This document shows, piece after piece, positions 15,729 through 23,496 of a stretch of 42,500 nucleotides of DNA. The DNA lies in assembly GCF_963666665.1 (NCBI RefSeq), contig NZ_OY762999.1:1-42500 (forward strand), written 5' to 3'. Below the pieces are notes generated by a model. The model was not told the origin of the DNA, did no database searches, and worked only from the letters and a program-made list of their open reading frames with translations. The first letter of the stretch is position 1. Every line of letters begins with the position of its first letter. Source of the stretch: Maridesulfovibrio sp. Lineage in GTDB: Bacteria; Desulfobacterota; Desulfovibrionia; Desulfovibrionales; Desulfovibrionaceae. The position numbers and the translations under genes are program-made.

Positions 15729-16718
15729 ATGTCACAGATAATAAGCGAAGCCCTGAGCGCACTTTCTTCCGGTCAGGACCTGACCACAGAACAGGCTGAT
15801 GCGGTATTTGAAGAACTCTTTTCCGGTGAAATGACCAATGCTCAGGCGGGGGCGCTGCTTATGGGGCTGCGCTCTAAAGGTGAAAAAGCTGTTGAAGTTG
15901 CTGCCGGTGTACGCGCGGCCCTGCGTGAGGCCAAGCTGATCAAAGGCATCAACAGTCCGTGCATTGATACCTGTGGAACAGGCGGTGACGGTACCAACAG
16001 TTTCAACTGTTCTACTGCGGTGGCGATTTATCTTGCGGATATGGGCTATCTGGTTACCAAACACGGCAACCGGGCGGTTTCATCTTCCTGCGGTTCTGCG
16101 GATGTGCTGGAAGATTTGGGTGTTTCACTGGGAACTACAGTGAACGAAGCGCGTGATGTGCTGCTGCGGGATAAATTTGTGTTCATGTTTGCCCCGAATT
16201 ACCACCCGGCCTTCGGAAAAATTGCTCCCATTCGTAAAGAACTTGGAATTCCGACCTTGTTTAACCTTATGGGCCCCCTGTTAAACCCCGCACGTCCCAC
16301 CCATCAGATTCTGGGTGTGGGCAGACCGGAGATTTTTCGTCTCATGGCTGAAGTGCTGGTGCTGACCAATGTGGAAAAGGCTTATGTTATACATGGCGCA
16401 GGTAATTTTGATGAATTGACTCCGTTTGGTGTGAACGATGCGATTCTTGTTGAGAACGGTGAACTTACCGAAGTCAAGATTGATCCGGCTGATTACGATT
16501 TTGCAGCAGCCAAGCCTGAAGATGTTGCTGTTAAAGATCGCCCTGAAGCACTGGAAACAATCCGCAAGGTTCTAGCAGGTACCGCACCGCAGGCCATGCT
16601 TGATATGGTGGCACTGAACCTTGGGGCGGCAATATCCATTCTTGATGGTGTATCTTTGGAAGAGGGCATGGAAAAAGCCAAGGCCAAAGTCGCCAAGGGC
16701 GTGGATAAGGAATACTAG
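15729..16718 (+). CDS. trpD: Anthranilate phosphoribosyltransferase
   Basis: Transfers phosphoribose from PRPP to anthranilate. The 329-residue protein has the PRPP-binding loop (DTCGTGGDGTNSFNCST), the KHGNRAVSSSCGSADVLE block, and the FNLMGPLLNPA segment of the anthranilate site. The length is normal for the family. It is preceded by AGAAGGAAA and separated by 30 bp from trpG and 3 bp from trpC. Confidence 0.96.
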   Translation: MSQIISEALSALSSGQDLTTEQADAVFEELFSGEMTNAQAGALLMGLRSKGEKAVEVAAGVRAALREAKLIKGINSPCIDTCGTGGDGTNSFNCSTAVAIYLADMGYLVTKHGNRAVSSSCGSADVLEDLGVSLGTTVNEARDVLLRDKFVFMFAPNYHPAFGKIAPIRKELGIPTLFNLMGPLLNPARPTHQILGVGRPEIFRLMAEVLVLTNVEKAYVIHGAGNFDELTPFGVNDAILVENGELTEVKIDPADYDFAAAKPEDVAVKDRPEALETIRKVLAGTAPQAMLDMVALNLGAAISILDGVSLEEGMEKAKAKVAKGVDKEY

Positions 16719-16721
16719 GTC

Positions 16722-17501
16722 ATGCTCGATAAATTCAGGAAAGCAAAACAGGCCGAGCTGGATATGCTGGCAAGGATGCAGTCCGAAGGGAGAAAGTTTA
16801 CTCCATATGCGGGGGAACGTGCTTCTTTTGCTGAAGCTATTCGCCGCGATGAATCCGGGCTGAAGGTCATTGCCGAGTATAAGCGAGCTTCTCCGTCCAA
16901 GGGTGATATCAATCTTGGTCTGAGCGCAGCGGACGTTGCCAAGATGTATGCTGCCGGAGGTGCTTCGGCTATCTCCGTGCTTACCGAAGAGGAATACTTC
17001 AAGGGCAATCTCAGCTACCTCGATGAAATTAAACCCAGCGGATTGCCTATGCTGCGTAAGGATTTCCTTACCGATCTGATGCAGATTGAGCAGACCTTGG
17101 CTACTCCGGCTTCGGCGCTTTTGATCATCGTACGTATGTTTGAGGATGATGGTTATCTGAAAGAAATGATCGAGCAAACCCATGCTGCGGGGCTTGATGC
17201 AGTGGTTGAGGCTTTTGATGATGTTGATCTTAAGCGGGCCAAGCAGGCCGGAGCGCGGATCATCCAGATCAATAACCGCGATCTTGATACCCTCGGCATC
17301 GATATGAATCGTTCCATTGAATTCATCAAGCTTAAGGAAGATGGTGAAATCTGGATCTGTGCCAGCGGAATCAGTGAACCTGAAGATTGCGCAGAAATGA
17401 ATGAATTGGGTTACGATACCGTGCTTATAGGCACCTCAATCATGTCCAGCCCGGATCCGCAGGCCAAGCTTGCCGCGCTGGTTGCTGGAGGCCGCTCATG
17501 A
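16722..17501 (+). CDS. trpC: Indole-3-glycerol-phosphate synthase
   Basis: Closes the indole ring from carboxyphenylaminodeoxyribulose phosphate. The 259-residue TIM-barrel protein shows VIAEYKRASPSKGDI (catalytic Lys and Glu), LTEEEYFKG, LRKDFLTD, INNRDLDTL and the C-terminal GISEPEDC, all IGPS signatures. It is monofunctional, with TrpF encoded separately; the two genes overlap by four bases. Confidence 0.96.
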   Translation: MLDKFRKAKQAELDMLARMQSEGRKFTPYAGERASFAEAIRRDESGLKVIAEYKRASPSKGDINLGLSAADVAKMYAAGGASAISVLTEEEYFKGNLSYLDEIKPSGLPMLRKDFLTDLMQIEQTLATPASALLIIVRMFEDDGYLKEMIEQTHAAGLDAVVEAFDDVDLKRAKQAGARIIQINNRDLDTLGIDMNRSIEFIKLKEDGEIWICASGISEPEDCAEMNELGYDTVLIGTSIMSSPDPQAKLAALVAGGRS

Positions 17502-18112
17502 GCCTGTTGGTCAAGGTTTGCGGAATGACTTCCAAAGAAGACGCGGACATGTGCGAACAATTGGGCGCGGATTTTTTGGGATTCATCTTCCATCCTTCCA
17601 GTCCGCGCAATGTTGATGCAGCCTTTGCCCGTTCCGTTAAAACTGACGGAGCTAAAAAAGTAGGGGTATTCGTTAAGCAGAGTGCAACGGAAGTGATCGA
17701 AACCTTGAAAAACGGTCAGCTCGATTTTGCGCAATTGCACGGTGGTCAGAATGAGGAATTCTGCAAAGCCGTGGGCAAGGAGCAGGTGATCAAAGTTCTC
17801 TGGCCTCAGAAGTACGATTCATTAAAAGCTTTTCAAGCGGACATTGACCGTTTTGCTCCGCATTGCACTTACATGCTTTTTGATGCTGGAAAATCCGGTG
17901 GCGGGCATGGCGTTGCAATGGAATTCGAAGTGTTCAAAGATGTAACCATTCCGGTTCCATGGTTGCTGGCAGGAGGTCTTTCAGCAGAAAATCTGGAAGA
18001 AGCGTTGGATACAGCAAAACCAAACGGGGTTGATCTCAATTCCGGTGTGGAATCTGAACCGGGTAAAAAAGATAAAAATAAACTGGCTGCGGCTTTTGCA
18101 GCTATGAAATAA
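17498..18112 (+). CDS. trpF: Phosphoribosylanthranilate isomerase
   Basis: Isomerises N-(5-phosphoribosyl)anthranilate in the step before TrpC. The 204-residue TIM barrel begins with KVCGMTSKEDA, carrying the catalytic Cys, has GFIFHPSSPRNV, the QLHG motif, the MLFDAGKSGGGHG block with the catalytic Asp, and ends DLNSGVESEPGKKD. The ATG overlaps the stop of trpC as ATGA, so the two are translationally coupled. It is followed by a 127-bp gap, the longest inside the trp genes, that holds an inverted repeat. Confidence 0.95.
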   Translation: MSLLVKVCGMTSKEDADMCEQLGADFLGFIFHPSSPRNVDAAFARSVKTDGAKKVGVFVKQSATEVIETLKNGQLDFAQLHGGQNEEFCKAVGKEQVIKVLWPQKYDSLKAFQADIDRFAPHCTYMLFDAGKSGGGHGVAMEFEVFKDVTIPVPWLLAGGLSAENLEEALDTAKPNGVDLNSGVESEPGKKDKNKLAAAFAAMK

Positions 18113-18164
18113 TAACAATTTGCCAGACAAAGCGGCGAAGCCCTACTAAGAGTTTTTGAAGAGT

Positions 18165-18196
18165 CCAGAGAAACTTTTTCCAAAAAGTTTCTTTGG
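18165..18196. repeat. Extragenic inverted repeat between trpF and trpB
   Basis: Fifteen pairs (one G-T) around a two-base centre: CCAGAGAAACTTTTT, CC, AAAAAGTTTCTTTGG. A second short stem, GGCCC with GGGCC, and CCGGAGG units follow to about 18216. There is no T-tract on the plus strand that would make it an efficient terminator. The style (GAAACTTTTT dyad plus CCGGAGG) resembles dispersed extragenic repeats I associate with Desulfovibrio genomes; that is recollection and needs a genome search. Confidence 0.6.
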
Positions 18197-18239
18197 CCCC
18201 CGGAGGGCCGCCGGAGGCATATAAAAAAAGGAAAGGATC

Positions 18240-19418
18240 ATGAAACGAGGATATTTTGGTGATTACGGCGGACAGTTTGTTCCTGAACTGCTCATGCCGC
18301 CGCTGCTCGAGCTTGAAGAGGCCATGGAAAAGATCATGAAATCTAACGAATTCCAGCAGGAATTCACCCGACTTCTTAAAGATTTCGTTGGTCGTCCCAC
18401 CGCACTGACCCATTGCGCGAATATTTCCCGCGAACTGGGCTTCAACCTCTGGCTCAAGCGTGAAGACCTTGCCCATACCGGCGCACATAAGGTCAACAAT
18501 ACCGTAGGGCAGGCCCTGCTGACCAAGATGATGGGAAAACCCATGCTGCTGGCTGAAACAGGAGCCGGACAGCACGGGGTTGCAACCGCAACCGCAGCCG
18601 CTCTTCTTGATCTTGACTGCGAAATTTACATGGGTGCTCTGGATGTGAAACGTCAGTCTCATAACGTGCGCCGCATGGAACTTCTGGGCGCGAAATGTGT
18701 GCCTGTGGAATCCGGTACCCAGACCCTGAAAGATGCTATTAACGCCGCTCTGCGTAAATGGATTGCTGACCAGCAGACCACCCATTACTGCTTCGGTACT
18801 GCTGCCGGACCGCATCCCTTCCCGCTGCTGGTTCGTGAATTTCAGGCAGTTATCGGACGTGAAGCCAAGGATCAGTTCAAGGAAAAAACAGGTGAACTGC
18901 CTTATATGGTCGTAGCCTGCGTGGGGGGCGGTTCCAATGCGATTGGTATGTTCCATGAGTTTGTGGAAGAAAAATCAGTTAAGATCGTAGGTGTTGAGGC
19001 TGCGGGTACCGGGGAACCGGGCTGCACCAACTCTGCACCCATCAATCTTGGAACTCCCGGTGTTCTGCATGGTATGAACACCTTGCTGCTCCAGACTGAA
19101 GAAGGCCAGATCCTGCCTTCACATTCCATTGCCCCCGGCCTTGATTACCCCGGTGTTGGCCCCGAACACGTGCATCTGCATGCAACCGGTCGTGCTCAGT
19201 ACGGCACAGTTAACGATCATCAGGCACTGAAAGCGTTCCAGATGCTTTGCCGCAGGGAAGGCATTCTGCCCGCGCTGGAAAGTTCCCATGCTGTTGCTTG
19301 GGTCTTGGAAAACAGGGATTCCATCCCCAAAGATGCTAACGTCATAGTCAACCTGTCCGGTCGCGGCGACAAGGATATGGGAATTCTTGAAGATTACCTC
19401 GCTGAGCATGGAGAATAG
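18240..19418 (+). CDS. trpB: Tryptophan synthase beta chain
   Basis: PLP enzyme that condenses indole with serine to give tryptophan. The 392-residue protein is of the TrpB1 type: it begins RGYFGDYGGQFVPE, has the PLP-binding lysine in EDLAHTGAHKVNN, AETGAGQHGVATAT, the phosphate-binding CVGGGSNAIGMF loop and the C-terminal NLSGRGDKD. It lies 127 bp after trpF, behind AAGGAAAGG, and 13 bp before trpA, with which it should form the alpha2-beta2 complex that channels indole. Confidence 0.97.
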   Translation: MKRGYFGDYGGQFVPELLMPPLLELEEAMEKIMKSNEFQQEFTRLLKDFVGRPTALTHCANISRELGFNLWLKREDLAHTGAHKVNNTVGQALLTKMMGKPMLLAETGAGQHGVATATAAALLDLDCEIYMGALDVKRQSHNVRRMELLGAKCVPVESGTQTLKDAINAALRKWIADQQTTHYCFGTAAGPHPFPLLVREFQAVIGREAKDQFKEKTGELPYMVVACVGGGSNAIGMFHEFVEEKSVKIVGVEAAGTGEPGCTNSAPINLGTPGVLHGMNTLLLQTEEGQILPSHSIAPGLDYPGVGPEHVHLHATGRAQYGTVNDHQALKAFQMLCRREGILPALESSHAVAWVLENRDSIPKDANVIVNLSGRGDKDMGILEDYLAEHGE

Positions 19419-19431
19419 GGGAGCGATAAAA

Positions 19432-20199
19432 ATGAGTATTACCAAACTTGCAGATAAAATTAATGAGGCTAAAGCAGAAGGCCGTCTCGGCCTGATTCCG
19501 TTCCTGCCCGGTGGATATCCCAACCGTGATCAGTTCTGGAAAGAGATCCTTGAACTTGATGAAAACGGTGCGGATGTAATCGAAATCGGTATGCCTTTTT
19601 CCGATCCCGTGGCAGATGGCCCGGTGGTTGAGGCAGCGTCCCTGAAATGTCTTGAGGACGGCATTAACCTTAAGTGGATTCTGGCCGGACTTTCCGAGCA
19701 TCGTGCGAAGATCAGTGCCGGTGTTTTGCTCATGGGTTACTATAATCCGGTACTGCAGTACGGATTGGAAAAATTTGCCAAGGATGCCAGTGCATCCGGG
19801 GTAAACGGTCTGATCATTGCCGACCTGCCTTATGAGGAAGGTGTGGAGTTCCGCGATCTGCTTGCAAAGTACGACATCGCGCTGATCCCGCTGGTCGGGC
19901 TGAATACCGAGTCGGACCGTATGGCTCTCTATTCCAAGGGCGGAAACGGTTTCTGTTACTATGTTTCCGTTCTCGGTACTACCGGAGGAACAGCGACGTT
20001 GCCTGAAGAAGTCAAGCAAGGACTCGCCAAGGCACAGGAAGTATTCGATATCCCGGTGGCTCTCGGTTTCGGCCTGAAAGATCCTTCCCAGCTCAAGGAA
20101 CTTGAGGGACTTGTCGATGCGGCAGTATTCGGATCCGCGCTGATCAAGCATATTGATTCCGGAAAAAGCAGTGCAGAGTTTATGAAAGTCTGGAAATAA
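19432..20199 (+). CDS. trpA: Tryptophan synthase alpha chain
   Basis: Cleaves indole-3-glycerol phosphate to indole and glyceraldehyde-3-phosphate. The 255-residue TIM barrel has the catalytic Glu and Asp in DVIEIGMPFSDPVADGP, the YYNPVLQYG block, YYVSVLGTTGG, and the phosphate site near VALGFGLKDPSQ. ATG 19432 sits behind GGGGAG; an earlier in-frame ATG at 19387 is within trpB and lacks homology. It is the last gene of the supra-operon, and a terminator follows at once. Confidence 0.96.
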   Translation: MSITKLADKINEAKAEGRLGLIPFLPGGYPNRDQFWKEILELDENGADVIEIGMPFSDPVADGPVVEAASLKCLEDGINLKWILAGLSEHRAKISAGVLLMGYYNPVLQYGLEKFAKDASASGVNGLIIADLPYEEGVEFRDLLAKYDIALIPLVGLNTESDRMALYSKGGNGFCYYVSVLGTTGGTATLPEEVKQGLAKAQEVFDIPVALGFGLKDPSQLKELEGLVDAAVFGSALIKHIDSGKSSAEFMKVWK

Positions 20200-20205
20200 G
20201 ATATA

Positions 20206-20240
20206 AAAAATCCCGGTAGATTTAATCTACCGGGATTTTT
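20206..20240. terminator. Terminator of the aro-trp supra-operon
   Basis: A perfect stem, AAAAATCCCGGTAGA with TCTACCGGGATTTTT, around a TTTAA centre. The flanking A and T runs make it look functional in both directions. It ends 7 nt after the trpA stop and 15 bp before the next gene. Confidence 0.93.
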
Positions 20241-20254
20241 TATGGAGGAGACTT

Positions 20255-20875
20255 ATGTCACAAGATGAATTTACTCGTAAGGCAAAGGAATGGGATAGCA
20301 ATCCTGAACGCAAGCGCATTGCGGATGAATTTGCAGCGGCAGTGGAAAAGGCGATTGATTTCAAGGCTGAAAGTGAAGTTCTCGATTTCGGATGCGGGAC
20401 CGGACTGGTCGGTCTGCGTTTCGGTAAAAGGGTAAAGACTCTCTATGCGTTGGATACATCTGCTGCCATGCTGGATATGCTTAATGCGAAAACTCAGAAT
20501 GAAGATTTCGGCAATGTTCGAGTGATTCCGGTAGCTCTGCATGAGTCAGGGCTTAGGGACGATTCGCTTGATGCAATCTTCACTTCCATGGCTATGCACC
20601 ATGTTGAGGATCTGCCGGAAGTGCTTGGGCTGATGGCTAAATTATTAACGAAGGGCGGGAAGCTGGTAATCGGGGAACTCCTGCCCGAAGACGGAAGTTT
20701 CCATGGTGATAATGTTGTGCCCAACAATGGTTTTGAGCCGGATGAATTGGCCGCAATGGTCACAAATGCCGGATTCTCTGCTGTGCAGCACCATAATCAC
20801 GGCCTCTACAACAAGCCGGATAAAGAAGGCGTTGTTCGCCAGTACGGGACTTTTGTGCTGGTGGGTCAGAAGTAG
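20255..20875 (+). CDS. Class I SAM-dependent methyltransferase
   Basis: A 206-residue Rossmann-fold methyltransferase of the Methyltransf_11/25 kind. Motif I is VLDFGCGTGLVGLRFG (about residues 41-56), motif II ends in the acidic ALDTS, and motif IV/post-I is seen in TSMAMHHVEDL. It lacks membrane or targeting signals. The substrate is unknown; the sequence resembles the small stand-alone methyltransferases often placed next to biosynthetic genes, and nothing ties it to tryptophan because the supra-operon terminator lies between them. ATG 20255 has GGAGGAG upstream. It converges on the RloB-like gene with only 29 bp between the stops. Confidence 0.85.
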   Translation: MSQDEFTRKAKEWDSNPERKRIADEFAAAVEKAIDFKAESEVLDFGCGTGLVGLRFGKRVKTLYALDTSAAMLDMLNAKTQNEDFGNVRVIPVALHESGLRDDSLDAIFTSMAMHHVEDLPEVLGLMAKLLTKGGKLVIGELLPEDGSFHGDNVVPNNGFEPDELAAMVTNAGFSAVQHHNHGLYNKPDKEGVVRQYGTFVLVGQK

Positions 20876-20904
20876 GGGGATCCTCTTTTGTCCCACTTCA
20901 ATTT

Positions 20905-21567
20905 TTATGAAATTGGCTTAACTTTTTTGATGAATTCTATGAGTTCCGGCATTTCGGTCATGGGGTTTGTTAGTGGTTTGTGGGATTTTAGTTGGTTGGC
21001 GTAGGGGAGAGGGGCAGTAATATTTAATTTTTTACTGCGCTGAACAGCCTTATCCATGTTTATACAGAATACTTCTGCTTCTTTTTTATTGCGTGGCATG
21101 GGCTTTTCGTATTCGGGAAATGCCGCTTTTAATTGTCGTTCGGAGTCTCCTGCGTTTCTGCACGCGCTAATTTTATCGCAAAAGTGCAGGGCGTACCATA
21201 TCTCTACTGCTGGATAGTTATAGAAAACTGTCCACTTTCTTTTCTCTTTTTTCTTTTTGCCGAGTTTAGCAACCTGATCCAGTTTAAATTTCAAATTGTT
21301 TATTTGTGTTTGCGAAAGTTGGTCGTTTTCAAGATCACGCAAGAAAAGGACCGCGTCGAAATCTTTTGGGTCGCGGTCCATGTAGCGTAATGCCTGATCC
21401 ATCTTAGTGAATATTTTAGGTGTGATGACTACTGGATTGTCCTTTGAAGATAAACATTCATTAAGAACAAATTTTGCGTAGTTTTGTTCGGTCTGTCCGT
21501 CACAAACCAGAAGAATGTTAACTTTTTTCCGGCGTAGATATTTCGTAGGTTTCTTAGGGCGGGCCAT
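20905..21567 (-). CDS. RloB/AbiLii-like Toprim-type protein
   Basis: A 220-residue member of the RloB family, whose members pair with an ATPase in RloAB/AbiL-type defence modules and are thought to have a Toprim nuclease fold. Visible family marks are ILLVCDGQTEQNY near the N terminus (the Toprim Glu region), DAVLFLRDLEND (the paired acidic residues) and YPAVEIWYALHF, the equivalent of the conserved Asn-Pro-x-Phe-Glu-x-Trp block. The N terminus is very basic. It starts within the stop of the ATPase gene (TAATG), so the two are coupled. Activity as a nuclease is an inference; the invader recognised is unknown. Confidence 0.8.
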   Translation of the reverse strand: MARPKKPTKYLRRKKVNILLVCDGQTEQNYAKFVLNECLSSKDNPVVITPKIFTKMDQALRYMDRDPKDFDAVLFLRDLENDQLSQTQINNLKFKLDQVAKLGKKKKEKRKWTVFYNYPAVEIWYALHFCDKISACRNAGDSERQLKAAFPEYEKPMPRNKKEAEVFCINMDKAVQRSKKLNITAPLPYANQLKSHKPLTNPMTEMPELIEFIKKVKPIS

Positions 21568-22889
21568 TAAATGCCTACCTCCCAGTCTACGTCCGGTACT
21601 GCTCCGAATCTGCCATTGAGATAGTCCTTGTAAAGCTTTTCTCCACGGTCATTCTTGCTGACACTTCCCATGCCTTTGAATTCGGCTAAGCTGTACAGCT
21701 TTGTTTCGAATGTTTCCTTGTCTTTCTCAGTGAAGTAGATCTCATCTGGGCGGAGTAATGATTTGTCCATGACTGTTACGTCGTGGGTGGTGAAGATTAG
21801 TTGTGCTCCTTTGGGATTTGTTTTTTTGTCTGTAAACAGCTGGATTATTTTTCTTACTAAATATGGATGAAGTGAATTGTCTAATTCATCAACAATAAGA
21901 ATACTTCCTTGAGCTAGGGTTGCTTCTAATGGAGCGTAAAAGGCGAAAACGGATTTTGTTCCTTCTGATTCATCTTTTATGTTGAAAAAGATTTTTTTCC
22001 CTTGCGTAGTAGTATGGGCAAAATTGATATTGTATTGATTACTGTTTGAGATTTTGGTCTCAACTTCTACAGGAGCAATAGATTCTAATTTTTTAGCTAT
22101 TAGAGCGTTAATTTCACTGTGTACCTCAGAAGGGACTTCGAACTCATTTTTTTTAATTTCAACCCCTGCAATATTGATATCTGCTGATTTTAAAAAGTCT
22201 ATGACTAAACTGTTATCGAAAATGTTGTTGTGAAGAAGTTTTGCTGTAGCTGATTCTGGTAGTTTTGTCGGTAAAATGTATAACAATCTGTTAAACCAGA
22301 GCATAATTACATCAAAAATTTCAACATCCCCTTTGTTTGCAAGGAATGAAAGAGCTGTCTCTTGTTTGTTTATTTCAGCATTCCATAAATTTAAAAAACT
22401 TTTCTTGTTATGAATGCTGTTATGCAGGTTGATTTTTTGCTCTATTCTTTCAATTAAAATTGTTTCTTTGGCATATTTGACATTTGCACGTTTTGTTAAC
22501 TTTTCTCTCGAAATTTTTTCAGGAAATAAACTTAGGTAATAGTTGTATAGTGCCCCATCTGGAGCAATAAATTTAATTTTAAAAGATGTTGGATTTTTTT
22601 TGTATTCAGAATTTAGTTTAAAACTTTGATCTGAATAATTCATGTCTTTTTTTCTTGAGCCTGATTCATCAATAATATGTGCAAGATATAAAAGAGCCTC
22701 TAAAAAAGTTGACTTCCCAGAAGCATTAGCCCCCAAAATAGCTACAACAGGCAAAGCCTGCGGCTCCCTGCGAATACCCGTTTCAAGAATATTGTGATCC
22801 TCGTCCTTACTTTTAAAGGCGGGCTGCATATATAAAGTCTGCTCTTCCCCGATTGATCGGAAATTGGCGACACTGAATTCTAAAAGCAT
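21567..22889 (-). CDS. AAA/ABC-type ATPase of an RloA/AbiL-like defence module
   Basis: A 440-residue ATPase related to AAA_15/AAA_21 and OLD/RecF-like ABC ATPases. It begins with LEFSVANFRSIGE, as these proteins do, has Walker A GANASGKST at about residue 56, a signature-like SEGTKS, Walker B ILIVDELDNSLHP and a switch His in FTTHDVTVMD. Start ATG 22889 is preferred over 22901 because GGGATTAAAT precedes it. The central third is rich in Lys, Asn and Ile, and the DNA there is clearly lower in GC than the neighbouring genes, which suggests recent horizontal gain. It is coupled to the downstream Toprim-like gene. By analogy with AbiL and related pairs it probably senses infection and licenses the partner. 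Confidence 0.82.
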   Translation of the reverse strand: MLLEFSVANFRSIGEEQTLYMQPAFKSKDEDHNILETGIRREPQALPVVAILGANASGKSTFLEALLYLAHIIDESGSRKKDMNYSDQSFKLNSEYKKNPTSFKIKFIAPDGALYNYYLSLFPEKISREKLTKRANVKYAKETILIERIEQKINLHNSIHNKKSFLNLWNAEINKQETALSFLANKGDVEIFDVIMLWFNRLLYILPTKLPESATAKLLHNNIFDNSLVIDFLKSADINIAGVEIKKNEFEVPSEVHSEINALIAKKLESIAPVEVETKISNSNQYNINFAHTTTQGKKIFFNIKDESEGTKSVFAFYAPLEATLAQGSILIVDELDNSLHPYLVRKIIQLFTDKKTNPKGAQLIFTTHDVTVMDKSLLRPDEIYFTEKDKETFETKLYSLAEFKGMGSVSKNDRGEKLYKDYLNGRFGAVPDVDWEVGI

Positions 22890-22949
22890 ATTTAATCCCA
22901 TGGTATGGTTTTGGGTGAAATTATCACATTGGCAATTTCAATATATGGA

Positions 22950-22996
22950 AAAAAAACCAAAAATGGAACGGAAAATGTCCTTCCGTTCCATTTTTT
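22950..22996 (-). terminator. Terminator between the GNAT gene and the defence pair
   Basis: A 15-bp perfect stem (22959-22973 with 22981-22995) with a 7-nt loop. On the minus strand it is followed by T-rich sequence including TTTTT, GG and eight more T-side bases, and on the plus strand by six T. It separates transcription of the acetyltransferase gene from the ATPase gene; the latter's promoter must lie in 22890-22950 or rely on read-through. Confidence 0.85.
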
Positions 22997-23046
22997 GGAT
23001 AAAATTTAAATTTAGAGTTGAAAATTGGAATTTTATCAGATTGGTT

Positions 23047-23472
23047 TTACCCCTCCAAGTACCCCCGCTCAATCATTCCGGCCTCATCCTTGAAGCAGCC
23101 CATGGCAGTGAGCATGGGCTTGAAGCCGAGTTTTTCGTAAAATCCCTCTTTGCCCGGGACAGCGTAGAGGATGACGCTGACTGATTCCAGTTTTTCCATC
23201 ATGGCAGTCATCATTTTCTTACCGAGTCCGTGGGATTGGTATTCCGGGAGGATACAGAGGTCGTAGATTGCGGCTTGGAATTCACCATCACTGATGGCGC
23301 GGGCGAAGCCTACGAACTCATTGCCTTCCTTGGCAAAACAGACCAGTTCACTGTTTGCTGCTGCCCGGGACAGTTTTTCCGGTTCTCTGGTGCCGAGAGG
23401 TGCTTTTTCAAATATTTCTGATACCTTTTGCCAATCAATATTTTTAAGTTCGAAGCTCAGGGTGATGCTCAT
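23047..23472 (-). CDS. GNAT-family N-acetyltransferase
   Basis: A 141-residue acetyl-CoA-dependent acetyltransferase of the Acetyltransf_1/10 kind. Motif A is IYDLCILPEYQSHGLGKKMM, with the Q-x-x-G-x-G acetyl-CoA pyrophosphate loop; the C-terminal KEGFYEKLGFKPM is the usual beta4-to-alpha4 end. The substrate is unknown. It starts at ATG 23472, 24 bp from the stop of the sensor kinase gene on the same strand, so it may be the third gene of that operon. Confidence 0.87.
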   Translation of the reverse strand: MSITLSFELKNIDWQKVSEIFEKAPLGTREPEKLSRAAANSELVCFAKEGNEFVGFARAISDGEFQAAIYDLCILPEYQSHGLGKKMMTAMMEKLESVSVILYAVPGKEGFYEKLGFKPMLTAMGCFKDEAGMIERGYLEG

Positions 23473-23496
23473 TTGATCTTCTCGCGTTATAGTTTG

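Noticed and set aside
18102..18956. A 284-codon antisense frame that includes the trpF-trpB repeat
   Set aside because: It is antisense to trpB; the protein-like stretch comes from the repeat, a common source of spurious gene calls.
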